Shown: positions 9,595 to 18,387, counted from the first letter of the stretch. The stretch: DNA of 64,000 nt from Streptomyces sp. NA02950 (GCF_013364155.1 NZ_CP054916.1:8276001-8340000); one strand, 5' to 3'. Made by a program: numbers and translations. Notes: a model not told the origin generated them from the sequence alone.

Positions 9595-10379
9595 CCGGCA
9601 ACCGGCCCCGCGCCCCCCACCGCTCCACCGCCCAGCGCCGCGGCGACATGCTGCGGGAAGTCCTCGCGGGCAACGGGGACATCGCCGAACTCGCCGCCCG
9701 CTTCGAGGTGTCGGTGTCCACCGTACGGCGCGACCTCCAGCAACTCGCCGAGGACGGCCATATCCACCGGACCTACGGCGGCGCGGTGGCGGGGGAGCAC
9801 ACCGTCGAACGCACCCTGGACCAGAAGGAGTCCGGCAACCGGGTCCAGAAGGAGGCCATCGCCCAGCTCGCGGCCGCATGGGTCGCCGACGGCGACGTGG
9901 TGCTGATCGACGCGGGCACCACCACCGGACGGCTCGCCCGCCACCTCCGCTCCCGCGACGGGCTGACGGTCATCACCAACTCCACCACCGCGCTGCGCCA
10001 CCTCGCGGACGCCCCAGGTGTCGAACTGATCGTGCTGGGCGGCCGGGTGCGCCGCCCCAACGGCGCCATCCTCGGCCCCGCGGGGGAGGACATGCTGCGC
10101 CGTATCACCCCCGACCGGGTCTTCCTCGGTGCCGACGGTGTCCACGCGCGGGACGGGCTGTCCTGCCCGTCCCTTGAACAGGCCCACGCCAAGGAGCTGA
10201 TGGCCCGGCGCGGCCGCGAGGTGTGCGTCCTCGCCGATGCCACCAAACTGGGCACCAGCCCGTTCCCCTACCACGCCCTGCCGGAACGCCCCTGGACACT
10301 GCTCACCGACGCCGGGGCCGACCCGGGGGCGGTCCGGGCGTTCACCGCAACCGAACTGTGCACGGTGGTCACCGCGTAG
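9591..10379 (+). CDS. DeoR-family transcriptional repressor
   Basis: 262 residues. The N-terminal DeoR winged HTH contains SVSTVRRDLQQLAEDG and RTYGGAV; a C-terminal sugar-phosphate sensor domain follows, with DAGTTTGRLA and ITNSTTAL. Start is GTG at 9591, overlapping the transporter stop; the open frame extends further upstream but that part is antisense-quality sequence within the transporter gene. It probably represses its own operon and responds to a phosphorylated intermediate. The palindromes at 5556-5688 are candidate operators (inference). Confidence 0.9.
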   Translation: MTGNRPRAPHRSTAQRRGDMLREVLAGNGDIAELAARFEVSVSTVRRDLQQLAEDGHIHRTYGGAVAGEHTVERTLDQKESGNRVQKEAIAQLAAAWVADGDVVLIDAGTTTGRLARHLRSRDGLTVITNSTTALRHLADAPGVELIVLGGRVRRPNGAILGPAGEDMLRRITPDRVFLGADGVHARDGLSCPSLEQAHAKELMARRGREVCVLADATKLGTSPFPYHALPERPWTLLTDAGADPGAVRAFTATELCTVVTA

Positions 10380-10397
10380 CGGGTGCGGTGGCCACCG

Positions 10398-10772
10398 TCA
10401 GTACAGGGTGAACCCCCATCGCGCGGTGTCCCGGAAGTCGTCGCCCGGCGGCTTGCCCCCGACGGTGACCGGCGTCGCCTTGGTGTCCGCGCGCACCCGT
10501 ACCGGCACCCGTACAGTCTCGCCCTCACCCAGCGACGGCCGGAGCCTGCGGTTGGCCTCGTCATCGCTGAGCCAGTCGATGTCGGTTCCGTCGTCGGGCC
10601 CGTCGGAGTCGTAGGGGCCCCGGCGCGAACGATCAGCGGGCCGTAGGGGCCGCCGATGCACGGCCACGGCCACGGCGCACCCCGACACCTTCTTCGGCGG
10701 TGTCCCGGCGTCCCCGCCGGGGGCGGTGCCCTCTCCGGCGTCGGTGTGCTCGATGGTGTCCTGGCTGCTCAT
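10398..10772 (-). CDS. Hypothetical protein
   Basis: Small 124-residue protein, rich in Asp, Gly, Pro and Arg. There is no signal peptide, transmembrane helix or recognised motif; a central DIDWLSDDEANRRLRP segment looks structured and the C-terminus ends DTARWGFTLY. The ATG at 10772 was chosen because the extra frame upstream runs through the start region of the divergent gene; its ribosome-binding site is weak. It converges on the DeoR gene with an 18-bp gap. Function unknown. Confidence 0.55.
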   Translation of the reverse strand: MSSQDTIEHTDAGEGTAPGGDAGTPPKKVSGCAVAVAVHRRPLRPADRSRRGPYDSDGPDDGTDIDWLSDDEANRRLRPSLGEGETVRVPVRVRADTKATPVTVGGKPPGDDFRDTARWGFTLY

Positions 10773-10868
10773 GGGATCACGCTCGTGCCCGGAGCCCCGC
10801 TGACCTGAGTGCGCGTACTCAGAACACCACTGGGTACCCCCCGGACTCCAGGGCGCTACCCTGCCCCG

Positions 10869-11312
10869 ATGAGCCGACTGCTCCACCGCGACCGCACCCT
10901 GGAAGAACTGGACGGCGTCCGCTGGCCGGACGCCCCGGCCGACGCCACGGGGCTGGTGCGGACCGTGCACGCGCTGCGGCACAAGAAACTCGGCGAGCTC
11001 ACCGTCGAGGACCTCCGCACCCTGATCGCCCAGGACGTCGGCCTGCCCTTTCTGCTGCCGCTGGCGCTCGAGGTGCTGCGGGACGAGCCACTGGCGGAGG
11101 CCAGGTACTACGAGGGCGATCTGCTCTCCGTCGTACTGCGGAGCGATCCCGCGGTCTGGGCCCAGCTCCCCGACGTCGCCGACGAACTACTGACCGTCGT
11201 GTCCGGTCTGCCCGAGGTGGAGGCACATCTGGCGGGCGATGCCGCGCACTTCCTCGCCTCCCGGGGCGCCGCCGGGACCGCACATGGCGTGGCCGGGCCA
11301 CTCCACTTCTGA
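10869..11312 (+). CDS. CdiI-like immunity protein (contact-dependent growth inhibition immunity family)
   Basis: 147 residues. The core segment ELTVEDLRTLIAQDVGLPFL followed by LPLALEVLRDEPLAEARYYEGDLL matches the pattern of a widespread CdiI-type immunity family. Start at 10869 matches where the family homology begins; an in-frame ATG 60 nt earlier would add a basic, Pro-rich extension without similarity. No toxin gene or large CdiA-like gene is adjacent, so it is an orphan here. Assignment is from remembered family consensus, not a search. Confidence 0.65.
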   Translation: MSRLLHRDRTLEELDGVRWPDAPADATGLVRTVHALRHKKLGELTVEDLRTLIAQDVGLPFLLPLALEVLRDEPLAEARYYEGDLLSVVLRSDPAVWAQLPDVADELLTVVSGLPEVEAHLAGDAAHFLASRGAAGTAHGVAGPLHF

Positions 11313-11481
11313 CGCCGCCCCGGCCTACGGGGTTGCCTGCGACCCGGCAAACGGCTGCTCACCCGGTTCTACCGGCCCGCCGCACGTCCGGCCCCGAACG
11401 CCCGGACCGGCTTGGTCGAACCCGATCTCGCCCCGTTCCCCCGGCACCCCGCACCGCGTACGCACAGCACCGGCGGGCCGC

Positions 11482-12181
11482 TCACTCCGGCAGATCGACC
11501 GGACCGTCGGAGGGAGTGAGTGTCACCGTCGTGGGTGTCACCTTCCAGATCTCCGTCAGTTCGGCGGCCACCGCGGCGATGAGCTTGCCGACGTCCGCGG
11601 GAGCGGTGGCATGCAGACCCTCGGACACGATCAGGGCCGAGGCCGTGGTGTCCCGGACGACGGAATGGCTGCTCTGCCGATGGGTCCATCGGGCGCGCAT
11701 GGGCGCGGCCGGCGGCGTCGGCGAAGATCACCTCCCCCGGTTCCGGGTGTTCCGTCCGGCCGGAGAACGACAGAAACACCTCGTCGCCCACGGCGTGACG
11801 CACCTCCAACGGCCCCGTGATGCGGGCCGGATCGAACACGCCGACCGGGATGGCGTACGCGACCGAGATCGCGTTGCACAGATCCACCAGCGGATGGACC
11901 GAGGGCAGCGACCGCTCCTTGCGGTAGCGCCGCAGCAGCGCCTCCGCCGCGTTCCGGTACTGCGTGGGCTTCACTCCCATCCGGGTGAACGCCCGCCGCC
12001 ATGCCTGGATCTCGGGGAACTCCCCTTCGGTACCGTCGGCGAGGCGTTCCTCCGCGACGGCCGTGTGACGGGCGACCGCCGCATCGACGCGGACGTCGCT
12101 GGTGATCCCGGTGACATGGACGGCCCCGGAAACCAGCTCCGGATGCTCGGTCCGGATCGCGGGTGAGTACAGAAAACGCAT
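11482..12181 (-). pseudogene. Frameshifted B3/B4 (tRNA-synthetase-like) domain protein
   Basis: From ATG at 12181 the frame reads a B3/B4 domain protein (IQAWRRAFTRMGVKPTQYRN, then SVHPLVDLCNAISVAYAIPV) up to DAAGRAHAR near 11700. The expected continuation, RWTHRQSSHSVVRDTT and onward to a stop at 11482, lies in the next frame. The total span is 700 nt, one more than 233 codons, consistent with one extra C in the CCC run near 11695-11700. Without the shift the protein would have 232 residues. Such proteins resemble the B3/B4 editing domain of phenylalanyl-tRNA synthetase. It may be a real mutation or a homopolymer sequencing error. Confidence 0.75.
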
Positions 12182-12189
12182 GAGTGTCC

Positions 12190-12801
12190 TTACGGATTGA
12201 CCAGGGCCAGCTTGATGCCCAGACCGACGAACGCCCCGGCGAACAGCCGGCGGATCCAGGCCAGCACCTTCGGGCGCGCGATCACCTGATCGCGGACCGC
12301 GGCGGCGAAGGCGCCGTACCCGGCGAAGACCACAAACGTGGCCAGCATGAAGACACCGCTGAGCACCGTCATTCGGGGCAGCGCACGGGGATCGTCGGCG
12401 GACACGAACTGGGGGAGGAAGGCGACGAAGAACATGGTCAGCTTGGGGTTGAGCAGATTGATCAGGACGGCGGAGGAGATCACCCGGCCGGTGGACCGCG
12501 GGCCGGACCCGGCCGTCACACCGATCGCTTGACGGTCCTTCAGCGTCGACCACGCCATGAACAGCAGATAGGCCACCCCCAGGTACTTCAGCGCCTGGAA
12601 CGCGACCGCGTTCGTGTGCAGCGTGGCCGCCAGACCCAGCAGGGTGGCCGCGGCGTGCGGGACGGTACCGAGCGTGCAGCCGAACGCGGCCGCGGCACTG
12701 GCGCGCCGCCCGTGCGACAGCCCGGCCGACAGCGTGTAGACGACGCCGGTTCCCGGGGTGGCCACCACGATGAGCGTGGTGAGGAGAAAAGCGATGCTCA
12801 T
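12190..12801 (-). CDS. LysE/RhtB-family exporter
   Basis: 203-residue membrane protein with about six hydrophobic segments. LysE-family features: an N-terminal TPGTGVVYTLSAGLSHGRR loop and LINLLNPKLTMFFVAFLPQF in the middle. Members export amino acids or similar small molecules. It is divergent from a MocR regulator with only 29 bp between the starts, and 8 bp upstream of the frameshifted B3/B4 gene on the same strand. The MocR protein is the likely regulator. Substrate unknown. Confidence 0.85.
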   Translation of the reverse strand: MSIAFLLTTLIVVATPGTGVVYTLSAGLSHGRRASAAAAFGCTLGTVPHAAATLLGLAATLHTNAVAFQALKYLGVAYLLFMAWSTLKDRQAIGVTAGSGPRSTGRVISSAVLINLLNPKLTMFFVAFLPQFVSADDPRALPRMTVLSGVFMLATFVVFAGYGAFAAAVRDQVIARPKVLAWIRRLFAGAFVGLGIKLALVNP

Positions 12802-12830
12802 GCGGTCACCCTGCCTGAGAGAATGGTCCG

Positions 12831-14330
12831 GTGAGGAGAGCCAAAGAGGAGTCGGTCAGCAGGTCCAAAGAGCCGGGCGCCGACTTTCTGCAACTCGACA
12901 TCGGCGACGCGCCCGCGCGTGGCCGCGCGCGGTGGCTGGCCGAGCGGCTGCGCCTCGCCATCGCCGACGGCCGTCTCCCGGTGGGCAGCACACTGCCCGC
13001 GAGCCGACGGTTGGCCGCGGACCTCGGTGTCTCCCGTGGGGTCGTCACCGACGCCTATCAGCGGCTGGCCGAAGCGGGCCATGTCAGTGGCCACGGCCGC
13101 GGCGGCACCACCGTGGTCTCCGCCCCGGCGCTGCCGCGCCCCGAGCGGCCCTCGACGCGCCCCCCGACATCGTCGGCGCTGTTCGGCCACGACCCGCCCG
13201 GTGTGGACATCTTCGACCGGCTGCGCACCACACCGGCGCGGATCGATCTCTCACCCGGCCTGCCCGACCTCGCCGCCTTTCCGCGCGCGGCCTGGCTCCG
13301 CGCCGAACGCACCGTGCTGAACACCCTGGAGCCGTCCGCGTTCGGGTACAGCGATCCGAGCGGCACACCGGCCGTACGACGGTCCATCGCCAGGTGGCTG
13401 GCGCTCAACCGCGGGATCCGTGTCGATCCGGACGAGGTCATCATCGTGGCGGGGGTCTCGCAGGCGCTCGCCCTGATCGCCCGTGTGCTGCGGCAGGACG
13501 GAATCACCGGGATCGCCGTCGCAGACCCGTGCTCACTCGGTATCCGCCAGCATCTGAACTACTGGGGTCTGGACACACCCCCGGTCCGGGTCGACGCCGA
13601 CGGCCTGTGCGTCGACGAACTGAGCGACAGTGGGGCGAAGGCGGTCGTGCTCACCCCCGCACACCAGTTTCCGACCGGGGTGGTGCTCCACGGCGACCGG
13701 CGCCGCCGGCTGGCGCGGTGGGCCGAGGGCGGAGGGCTGATCATCGAGGACGACTACGACGCCGAGCACCGCTACGACCGTCCTCCCGTCTCGGCGCTGC
13801 GCGCCGCGCTGCCGGAACACGTCTTCTACACCGGGTCCATCTCCAAACTCCTCGCCCCCGCACTGCGGTTGGGATGGCTGCTCGCGCCGACGCGCTACCG
13901 CGACGACCTCGTGCTGGCCAAGCGCAACAGCGACCTCGGCAACGCGGTACTGCCGCAGCTGGTACTGGCCGAACTGCTGGACTCCGGAGAGCTGGAGCGC
14001 CAGTTGCGGCTGCTGCGCCGACGCCATGTGCACCGCCGCGACGTCATGATCAAAGCCATCGCCGGCCGGCTGCCCGGCACGGTGGTCCACGGGGCGGCGG
14101 CCGGGCTGCACCTTTCGATCACGCTCGGGTCCGGGACGGACGACGTCGCCCTCGCCGCGGCGGCGTTCGCGCGGGGTGTCAAAGTGCATCCGCTGTCGTG
14201 GTACGGCCAGCGGCCCCTGCACCCCGGGGTCGTTCTCGGCTACGCGGCGTCCCCGCCGGGCGACATCGAGACGGGCGTCGCGGTACTCGGCACCGCGCTG
14301 CGCCACCTGGCGGGCGGAAATCCGCGGTGA
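12831..14330 (+). CDS. MocR/PdxR-type regulator (GntR HTH plus aminotransferase-like domain)
   Basis: 499 residues. An N-terminal GntR winged HTH (about 35-105) includes GSTLPASRRLAADLGVSRG; a linker and a class I aminotransferase-like PLP domain follow. The PLP lysine is in YTGSISKLLAPALRLGW. These regulators sense PLP or amino compounds. Start is GTG at 12831, in a short region shared with the divergent LysE exporter gene, suggesting it controls that exporter. Confidence 0.9.
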   Translation: MRRAKEESVSRSKEPGADFLQLDIGDAPARGRARWLAERLRLAIADGRLPVGSTLPASRRLAADLGVSRGVVTDAYQRLAEAGHVSGHGRGGTTVVSAPALPRPERPSTRPPTSSALFGHDPPGVDIFDRLRTTPARIDLSPGLPDLAAFPRAAWLRAERTVLNTLEPSAFGYSDPSGTPAVRRSIARWLALNRGIRVDPDEVIIVAGVSQALALIARVLRQDGITGIAVADPCSLGIRQHLNYWGLDTPPVRVDADGLCVDELSDSGAKAVVLTPAHQFPTGVVLHGDRRRRLARWAEGGGLIIEDDYDAEHRYDRPPVSALRAALPEHVFYTGSISKLLAPALRLGWLLAPTRYRDDLVLAKRNSDLGNAVLPQLVLAELLDSGELERQLRLLRRRHVHRRDVMIKAIAGRLPGTVVHGAAAGLHLSITLGSGTDDVALAAAAFARGVKVHPLSWYGQRPLHPGVVLGYAASPPGDIETGVAVLGTALRHLAGGNPR

Positions 14331-14394
14331 CACGGGCAGCCCTCGGTTACGTTGACATCGAAGAGTCCATACAGCGATGCGTCAGGGGGACATG

Positions 14395-14913
14395 ATGCCG
14401 TCGAGCCGACCGGACAACGGAGACGGGGACACGGCGGTGACGGACAGCTCCACGGAGCCGGACCACACCCCCGGACCGCGGCTGTGGGACCCCGGCGTCC
14501 CCGGGATCCTCCGGCTGCCCTCCGGCCGCCTGGTGCGCGGCCGGGGACTGCGGAAGCCCCTGCCCACCGGACCGTCGCCCGCCTACGCGGTGTATCTGCT
14601 CGGCAAGCGGCCACCGGAGGCGGCCTGGGAATCCGACTGGCTCCGCTGGCCGGACTTCCGTCTCCCCAGTGACCGGGGCCGCGCCGAGGACCTGTTGAGG
14701 GAGGTGTGGCGGCGCGCGGCACACGAGCGGGTCGAGGTCGCCTGCGGCGGCGGCCGCGGCCGTACGGGCACGGCCCTGGCCTGCGTCGCCGTCCTCGACG
14801 GCGTCCCGCCCGCCGAGGCGGTGGCCTTCGTACGGCAGCACTACGACCGGCACGCCGTCGAGACCCCGTGGCAGCGCCGCTATGTGCGCCGCTTCGGAGC
14901 CGCCACCGGCTGA
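14395..14913 (+). CDS. Tyrosine/dual-specificity phosphatase-like protein
   Basis: About 172 residues. The C-terminal half carries a protein tyrosine phosphatase P-loop, CGGGRGRTG (Cys-X5-Arg), after a VEVACG strand; WPDFRLPSD upstream could hold the general-acid Asp. Three in-frame ATGs exist (14377, 14392, 14395). I chose 14395 because AGGGGG at 14384-14389 gives it normal spacing. A GTG at 14437 is also possible, as the first 30 residues are low-complexity. Phosphoprotein substrate unknown. Confidence 0.75.
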   Translation: MPSSRPDNGDGDTAVTDSSTEPDHTPGPRLWDPGVPGILRLPSGRLVRGRGLRKPLPTGPSPAYAVYLLGKRPPEAAWESDWLRWPDFRLPSDRGRAEDLLREVWRRAAHERVEVACGGGRGRTGTALACVAVLDGVPPAEAVAFVRQHYDRHAVETPWQRRYVRRFGAATG

Positions 14914-14947
14914 TCACCCGGCCGGTCCGGCTGGGACACTATCCGGT

Positions 14948-15451
14948 ATGAGCGACAAGGGCACACGAGACGAACTGCTGGCCGAGGCCGTGCGGTTGCG
15001 TGAACAGGGGCACCCCGACCAGGCGCGGCAGCGGCTGGTGGCGCTGTCCGCCGCGTACCCCGAGGACACCGGGATCGCGTACCAGACGGCCTGGGTCCAC
15101 GATCTGCTGGGGCTGGAGGCCGAGGCCGTCCCCTTTTACGAGCGGAGCCTCGGCGCTCCGGGGCTGTCGGCCGAGGACCGCCGCGGTGCGCTCCTCGGGC
15201 TCGGCAGCACCTACCGCACACTCGGGCGGTACACCGAGGCGGTCGACACCCTTCGCGGGGCCGCGGAGGAGTTCCCCGACGACGGTGCGTTCCGCGTCTT
15301 CCTGGCCATGGCCCTGTACAACACCGGCCACCACCACGAAGCCATGGGGCTGCTGCTCACCCTGCTGGCCACCACCAGCGACGACCCGTCGGTGCGGAGC
15401 TACCGGCGGGCCATCGCCCACTACGCCCGGGACCTCGACGAAACGGTCTGA
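14948..15451 (+). CDS. Tetratricopeptide-repeat protein
   Basis: 167 residues, mostly helical, with about three TPR-like units: LLAEAVRLREQGHPDQARQR, then a unit around AYQTAWVHDLLGLEAEAVPF, then LLGLGSTYRTLGRYTEAVDT and AMALYNTGHHHEAMGLL. There is no signal peptide. TPR proteins act as protein-interaction scaffolds; no partner is evident. The ATG at 14948 fits where the repeats begin. It follows the phosphatase gene by 34 bp and may share its transcript. Confidence 0.8.
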   Translation: MSDKGTRDELLAEAVRLREQGHPDQARQRLVALSAAYPEDTGIAYQTAWVHDLLGLEAEAVPFYERSLGAPGLSAEDRRGALLGLGSTYRTLGRYTEAVDTLRGAAEEFPDDGAFRVFLAMALYNTGHHHEAMGLLLTLLATTSDDPSVRSYRRAIAHYARDLDETV

Positions 15452-15460
15452 GGGCCGGAG

Positions 15461-15778
15461 TCAGGCGGCGGGGGAGGGGCCAGGGGTTCGTAGCAGTCGT
15501 CGTTCCGCTGACCGGCGGTCTTTTTCGTCGCGGAAGTCGATGAAGGTCGAGATGTGGGCAGGCGGGACGTGGCCCGCCGGAAGCTCACCGCGGGACACCG
15601 CGAGCGTTCCGGTCCAGCGGACCTCCAGGGCCACCTGATCGCCCGCGGCGACCGCGCCGATCACCTCGAAACTCTGCTCGCGGAGCACGCGGCGGCCCGC
15701 CTCGGCCGCCGCGTCCGTCCCGGCCCGATCGCGCACGGCACCGTCGGGGAACAGGGCGTTCGGCAGCTCGTGGTGAAC
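15461..15778 (-). pseudogene. SnoaL-like (NTF2-fold) protein remnant
   Basis: The minus frame reads HHELPNALFPDGAVRDRAG and continues to HISTFIDFRDEK, the body of a SnoaL-like protein, but the usual first 25-35 residues are missing. The homology begins at 15775, where a MarR remnant on the other strand also begins. After FRDEK the frame shifts: removing one A from the AAAAA run near 15525 restores QRNDDCYEPL, the expected SnoaL ending. So the gene has lost its 5' end and carries a +1 shift. An open frame up to 15862 exists only because it runs into the MarR remnant. Confidence 0.75.
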
Positions 15779-15785
15779 GGTCGGG

Positions 15786-16096
15786 GAACTCGCCACCAAG
15801 CTGGACATGACCCGGCAAGGGGCCTCGAAGGCCGTCGCCGAGCTCGAGCTCCTCGGCCACACCGAGCGCGTCCCCGACGACCGGGGACGCCCGTCTCCGC
15901 CGCGTCGGGCTCACCGCCCGCGGCCGCGCCGCGGTGACCGCCGCAACGCCGGGCGCGGGCGGCGCTCGACGAGCGGCTGGCCGCGCGCTTCGGCGACCGC
16001 CGTCTCACCGAGCACCGTGCACTGCTCACCGAGGCGCTGGACGAGCCGGGCGGCACCGACGCCGTCCACCGCCGGGACATCCGCCCACCCCAGTGA
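15786..16096 (+). pseudogene. MarR-family regulator remnant
   Basis: The frame from 15786 reads ELATKLDMTRQGASKAVAEL, the recognition-helix region of a MarR regulator, with the first ~40-60 residues absent. The rest is recovered only by two frame changes: an extra G in the GGGG run at 15883-15886 leads to DARLRRVGLTARGRAAVTAA, and a second shift near 15950 leads to RAALDERLAARFGDRRL and a stop at 16096. It lies head-to-head with the SnoaL remnant with about 10 bp between homologies. Confidence 0.75.
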
Positions 16097-16138
16097 GCCG
16101 CCCGTGCTCCCGCGTCCTACCGCCCCCTCACCCTCCGG

Positions 16139-17200
16139 CTACGCGGAATCGGTGGCTCCGAGGCCCAACTCGCGCTCGCCCAGCGGGGCGAAGAACGCGG
16201 CCACGTGCTCGTCCGTCACCTCGGCGAGCGTGCCGGGGGACCACCGCGGTCTGCGGTCCTTGTCCACCAGCTGCGCACGGATCCCCTCCACCAGATCCGG
16301 GCTGGACAGCGCGGCACAGGAGACGCGGTACTCCTGCTCCAGCACCCGCTCCAGCGGACCCAGCGCCCGGGCCCGGCGCAGCGCCGCCAGGGTGACCTTC
16401 AGCGCGGTGGGGGAGCGGGTGAGCAGTGTCTCGGCGGTCTCCTTCGCCGCGGTCCCGGACATGGTGTGCAGCCGGTCCACGATCTCCTCGACCGTCCCGG
16501 CCGCGTACGCCTGGTCGATCCAGCCGCGCTGGGCGTCCAGTTCACCGGGCGGCGGCCGGTGCGCATAGCGGGGCAGCACCTCGTCCACGGAGGACCGGGC
16601 GAGGTCGGCCATCAGCCGGGGCACCAGCTCCGACGGTACGAAGTGGTCCGCGAGCCCGCACAGCAGCGCGTCCGCCGCGCCCACCGCCCGGCCGGTCAGG
16701 GCCAGATGGACGCCGAGTTCACCGGGGGCGCGGCCGAGCAGATAGGTGCCGCCGACATCGGGGACGAAGCCGATACCGGTCTCGGGCATGGCGACACGGG
16801 AGCGCTCGGTGACGATCCGTACGCTGCCGTGGGCCGAGACCCCGACACCGCCGCCCATCACGATGCCGTCCATCAGCGCGACATAGGGCTTGCGGAAACG
16901 GGCGATCCGGGCGTTGAGCCGGTACTCGTCGGCCCAGAAGGCCGCCGACGCCGCCCCTCCGGCGCGGGCGTCCGTGTAGACGGCCACGATGTCGCCACCC
17001 GCGCACAGCCCGCGCTCGCCCGCACCCGTGATGACCACCGTCTCCACCGCCGGGTCCCGCTCCCAGGCGGTCAGCGCCCGGTCGATACGGGTCACCATGG
17101 TGTGTGTCAGGGCGTTGAGCGCCCTCGGCCGGTTGAGCGTGAGATGGGCCGTGTGTCCTTCGGTGCGCAGCAGCACCTGCTCGTCGTCGGCCGTCGTCAT
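16139..17200 (-). CDS. 3-hydroxyisobutyryl-CoA hydrolase-like enoyl-CoA hydratase family protein
   Basis: 353 residues, crotonase superfamily, ECH_2 subtype. Visible: LNRPRALNALTHTMV, the oxyanion-hole region RGLCAGGDI, DGIVMGGGVGVSAHGSVRI, and MPETGIGFVPDVGGTYLL, with Glu and Asp as expected for HIBYL-CoA hydrolase of valine breakdown. C-terminal RRPRWSPGTL is typical of this subtype. The start at 17200 (MTTADDE) fits the family; the in-frame extension upstream is unrelated sequence. No other valine-degradation genes are next to it. Confidence 0.85.
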   Translation of the reverse strand: MTTADDEQVLLRTEGHTAHLTLNRPRALNALTHTMVTRIDRALTAWERDPAVETVVITGAGERGLCAGGDIVAVYTDARAGGAASAAFWADEYRLNARIARFRKPYVALMDGIVMGGGVGVSAHGSVRIVTERSRVAMPETGIGFVPDVGGTYLLGRAPGELGVHLALTGRAVGAADALLCGLADHFVPSELVPRLMADLARSSVDEVLPRYAHRPPPGELDAQRGWIDQAYAAGTVEEIVDRLHTMSGTAAKETAETLLTRSPTALKVTLAALRRARALGPLERVLEQEYRVSCAALSSPDLVEGIRAQLVDKDRRPRWSPGTLAEVTDEHVAAFFAPLGERELGLGATDSA

Positions 17201-17370
17201 CGGGCCGCCCCGGCCGGACCGGTCTGTGCGCGGGGCAGGGTGAAACGCATGATCTCGTCGATTCCTTCCACGGATCGGCACGGCCGCGGAGCGCGGACGA
17301 CCACGTTCGGCGCCGCACTCCCGAGGCCATACTGCCCAGGCCCCCCGGCCTCGCGGCTAGCCTTGGCGGA

Positions 17371-17820
17371 ATGACGGCAATCTTGGTCAGCGCGTGTCTG
17401 CGCGGAGTACCCTGCCGGTACGACGGGCGGCACAAGCGGGTGTCCGAGCTCGACGAGGCGGTGGCCGGGCGCGAGGTGGTGTCCTTCTGCCCGGAGGTGG
17501 CGGGCGGGCTCCCCACCCCGCGGCGGCCCGCGGAGCTGGTGGGTGGCGACGGCCACGATGTCCTGGACGGTACGGCACGGGTCGTCGACGACACCGGCCG
17601 CGATGTCACCGCCGCGTTCGTGGACGGCGCGCGGCGCGCCCTCGAGGCGGCCCGGCGGGGAGGCTGTACGGAGGCCCTGCTGATGCCGCGCAGTCCCTCG
17701 TGCGGACGGGGCGCGGTCCACGACGGATCGTTCTCCGGGGAGCTGACCCCCGGCGACGGGGTGACCGCGGCGCTCTTCGCGCGCAACGGCATCACCGTGC
17801 GGCCCGCGCCCGGGGTGTGA
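17371..17820 (+). CDS. DUF523 family protein
   Basis: 149 residues. DUF523 hallmarks: ILVSACLRGVPCRYDG at the N-terminus, FCPEVAGGLPTPRRPAE, SPSCGRGAVHDGSFSGEL, and GDGVTAALFARNGI near the end. Conserved cysteines in SACL, CRYDG, FCPE and SPSCG suggest metal or cluster binding. Biochemical role unknown; the E. coli homologue YbbK/YbgA-type domain is also poorly defined. Complete and intact. Confidence 0.88.
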   Translation: MTAILVSACLRGVPCRYDGRHKRVSELDEAVAGREVVSFCPEVAGGLPTPRRPAELVGGDGHDVLDGTARVVDDTGRDVTAAFVDGARRALEAARRGGCTEALLMPRSPSCGRGAVHDGSFSGELTPGDGVTAALFARNGITVRPAPGV

Positions 17821-17851
17821 GGGCGCCCGCGACCCGCCGCGAGGTGCCCCC

Positions 17852-18387
17852 TCACCTCCGGTGGCCTCCCGGGTGGAACTCCAGCCGCCGGATCCGCTCC
17901 ACCCGCTCCTGACGGCCCCGGGGCTGGGGATCCTGTCCCCCACACAGATCGTGCCCAGCCCCATCCCCGTACGGTCGATCGGCGGCGCGCCCAGGCAGGG
18001 GTGGATCCCGATCTCCTCGACCACGGGATTTCCGGCGAACCGCGGGTAGTCGCGGACCTCTTCCAGTCCCAGCGCCTTGCGCCGTACCACCCCATGCGGA
18101 CCGTAGCCGTGGCCACGGGCCATCACCCGGCCCGGCTGGGCCTGGGCGGCGTCCTGCGGGCCGAGGCCGACCGTGCGGTCGGCCACCGCGGTGGACAGAC
18201 CCGCGAAGTACTGACGGTTCTCGTCGATGAAGTTGACCACCGCATAGCGGCCACCGGTGGCGGTGGCTAGTGCGAAGTCGTCGAACTCCGGGACCGGGCT
18301 GTCGCCGATCCCCACCTCCTGGAGCCGGAGCACCCGCGACGGGGCGTCGGTGTCCGCCGGGGGAAGCAGCGGATGCCGTATGGCGAT
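17852..18387 (-). pseudogene. GAF-domain protein, frameshifted and lacking a start codon
   Basis: The minus strand reads HPLLPPADTDAPSRVLRLQE, then YAVVNFIDENRQYFAGL, then RVMARGHGYGPHGVVRRKAL and DYPRFAGNPVVEEIGIHP, a GAF-type sensor common in Streptomyces. After TICVGDR the frame is lost; the expected DPQPRGRQERVERIRRL ending and stop at 17852 lie one base off, so one base appears deleted near 17935. At the 5' end a strong GGGAGGG site faces ATC (18387-18385) where ATG would be expected. The 536-nt span is one short of 179 codons. Confidence 0.7.

Noticed and set aside
15461..15862. 133-residue minus-strand ORF as an intact SnoaL-like gene
   Set aside because: Its first ~29 codons are antisense to the MarR remnant and its C-terminus is frameshifted.
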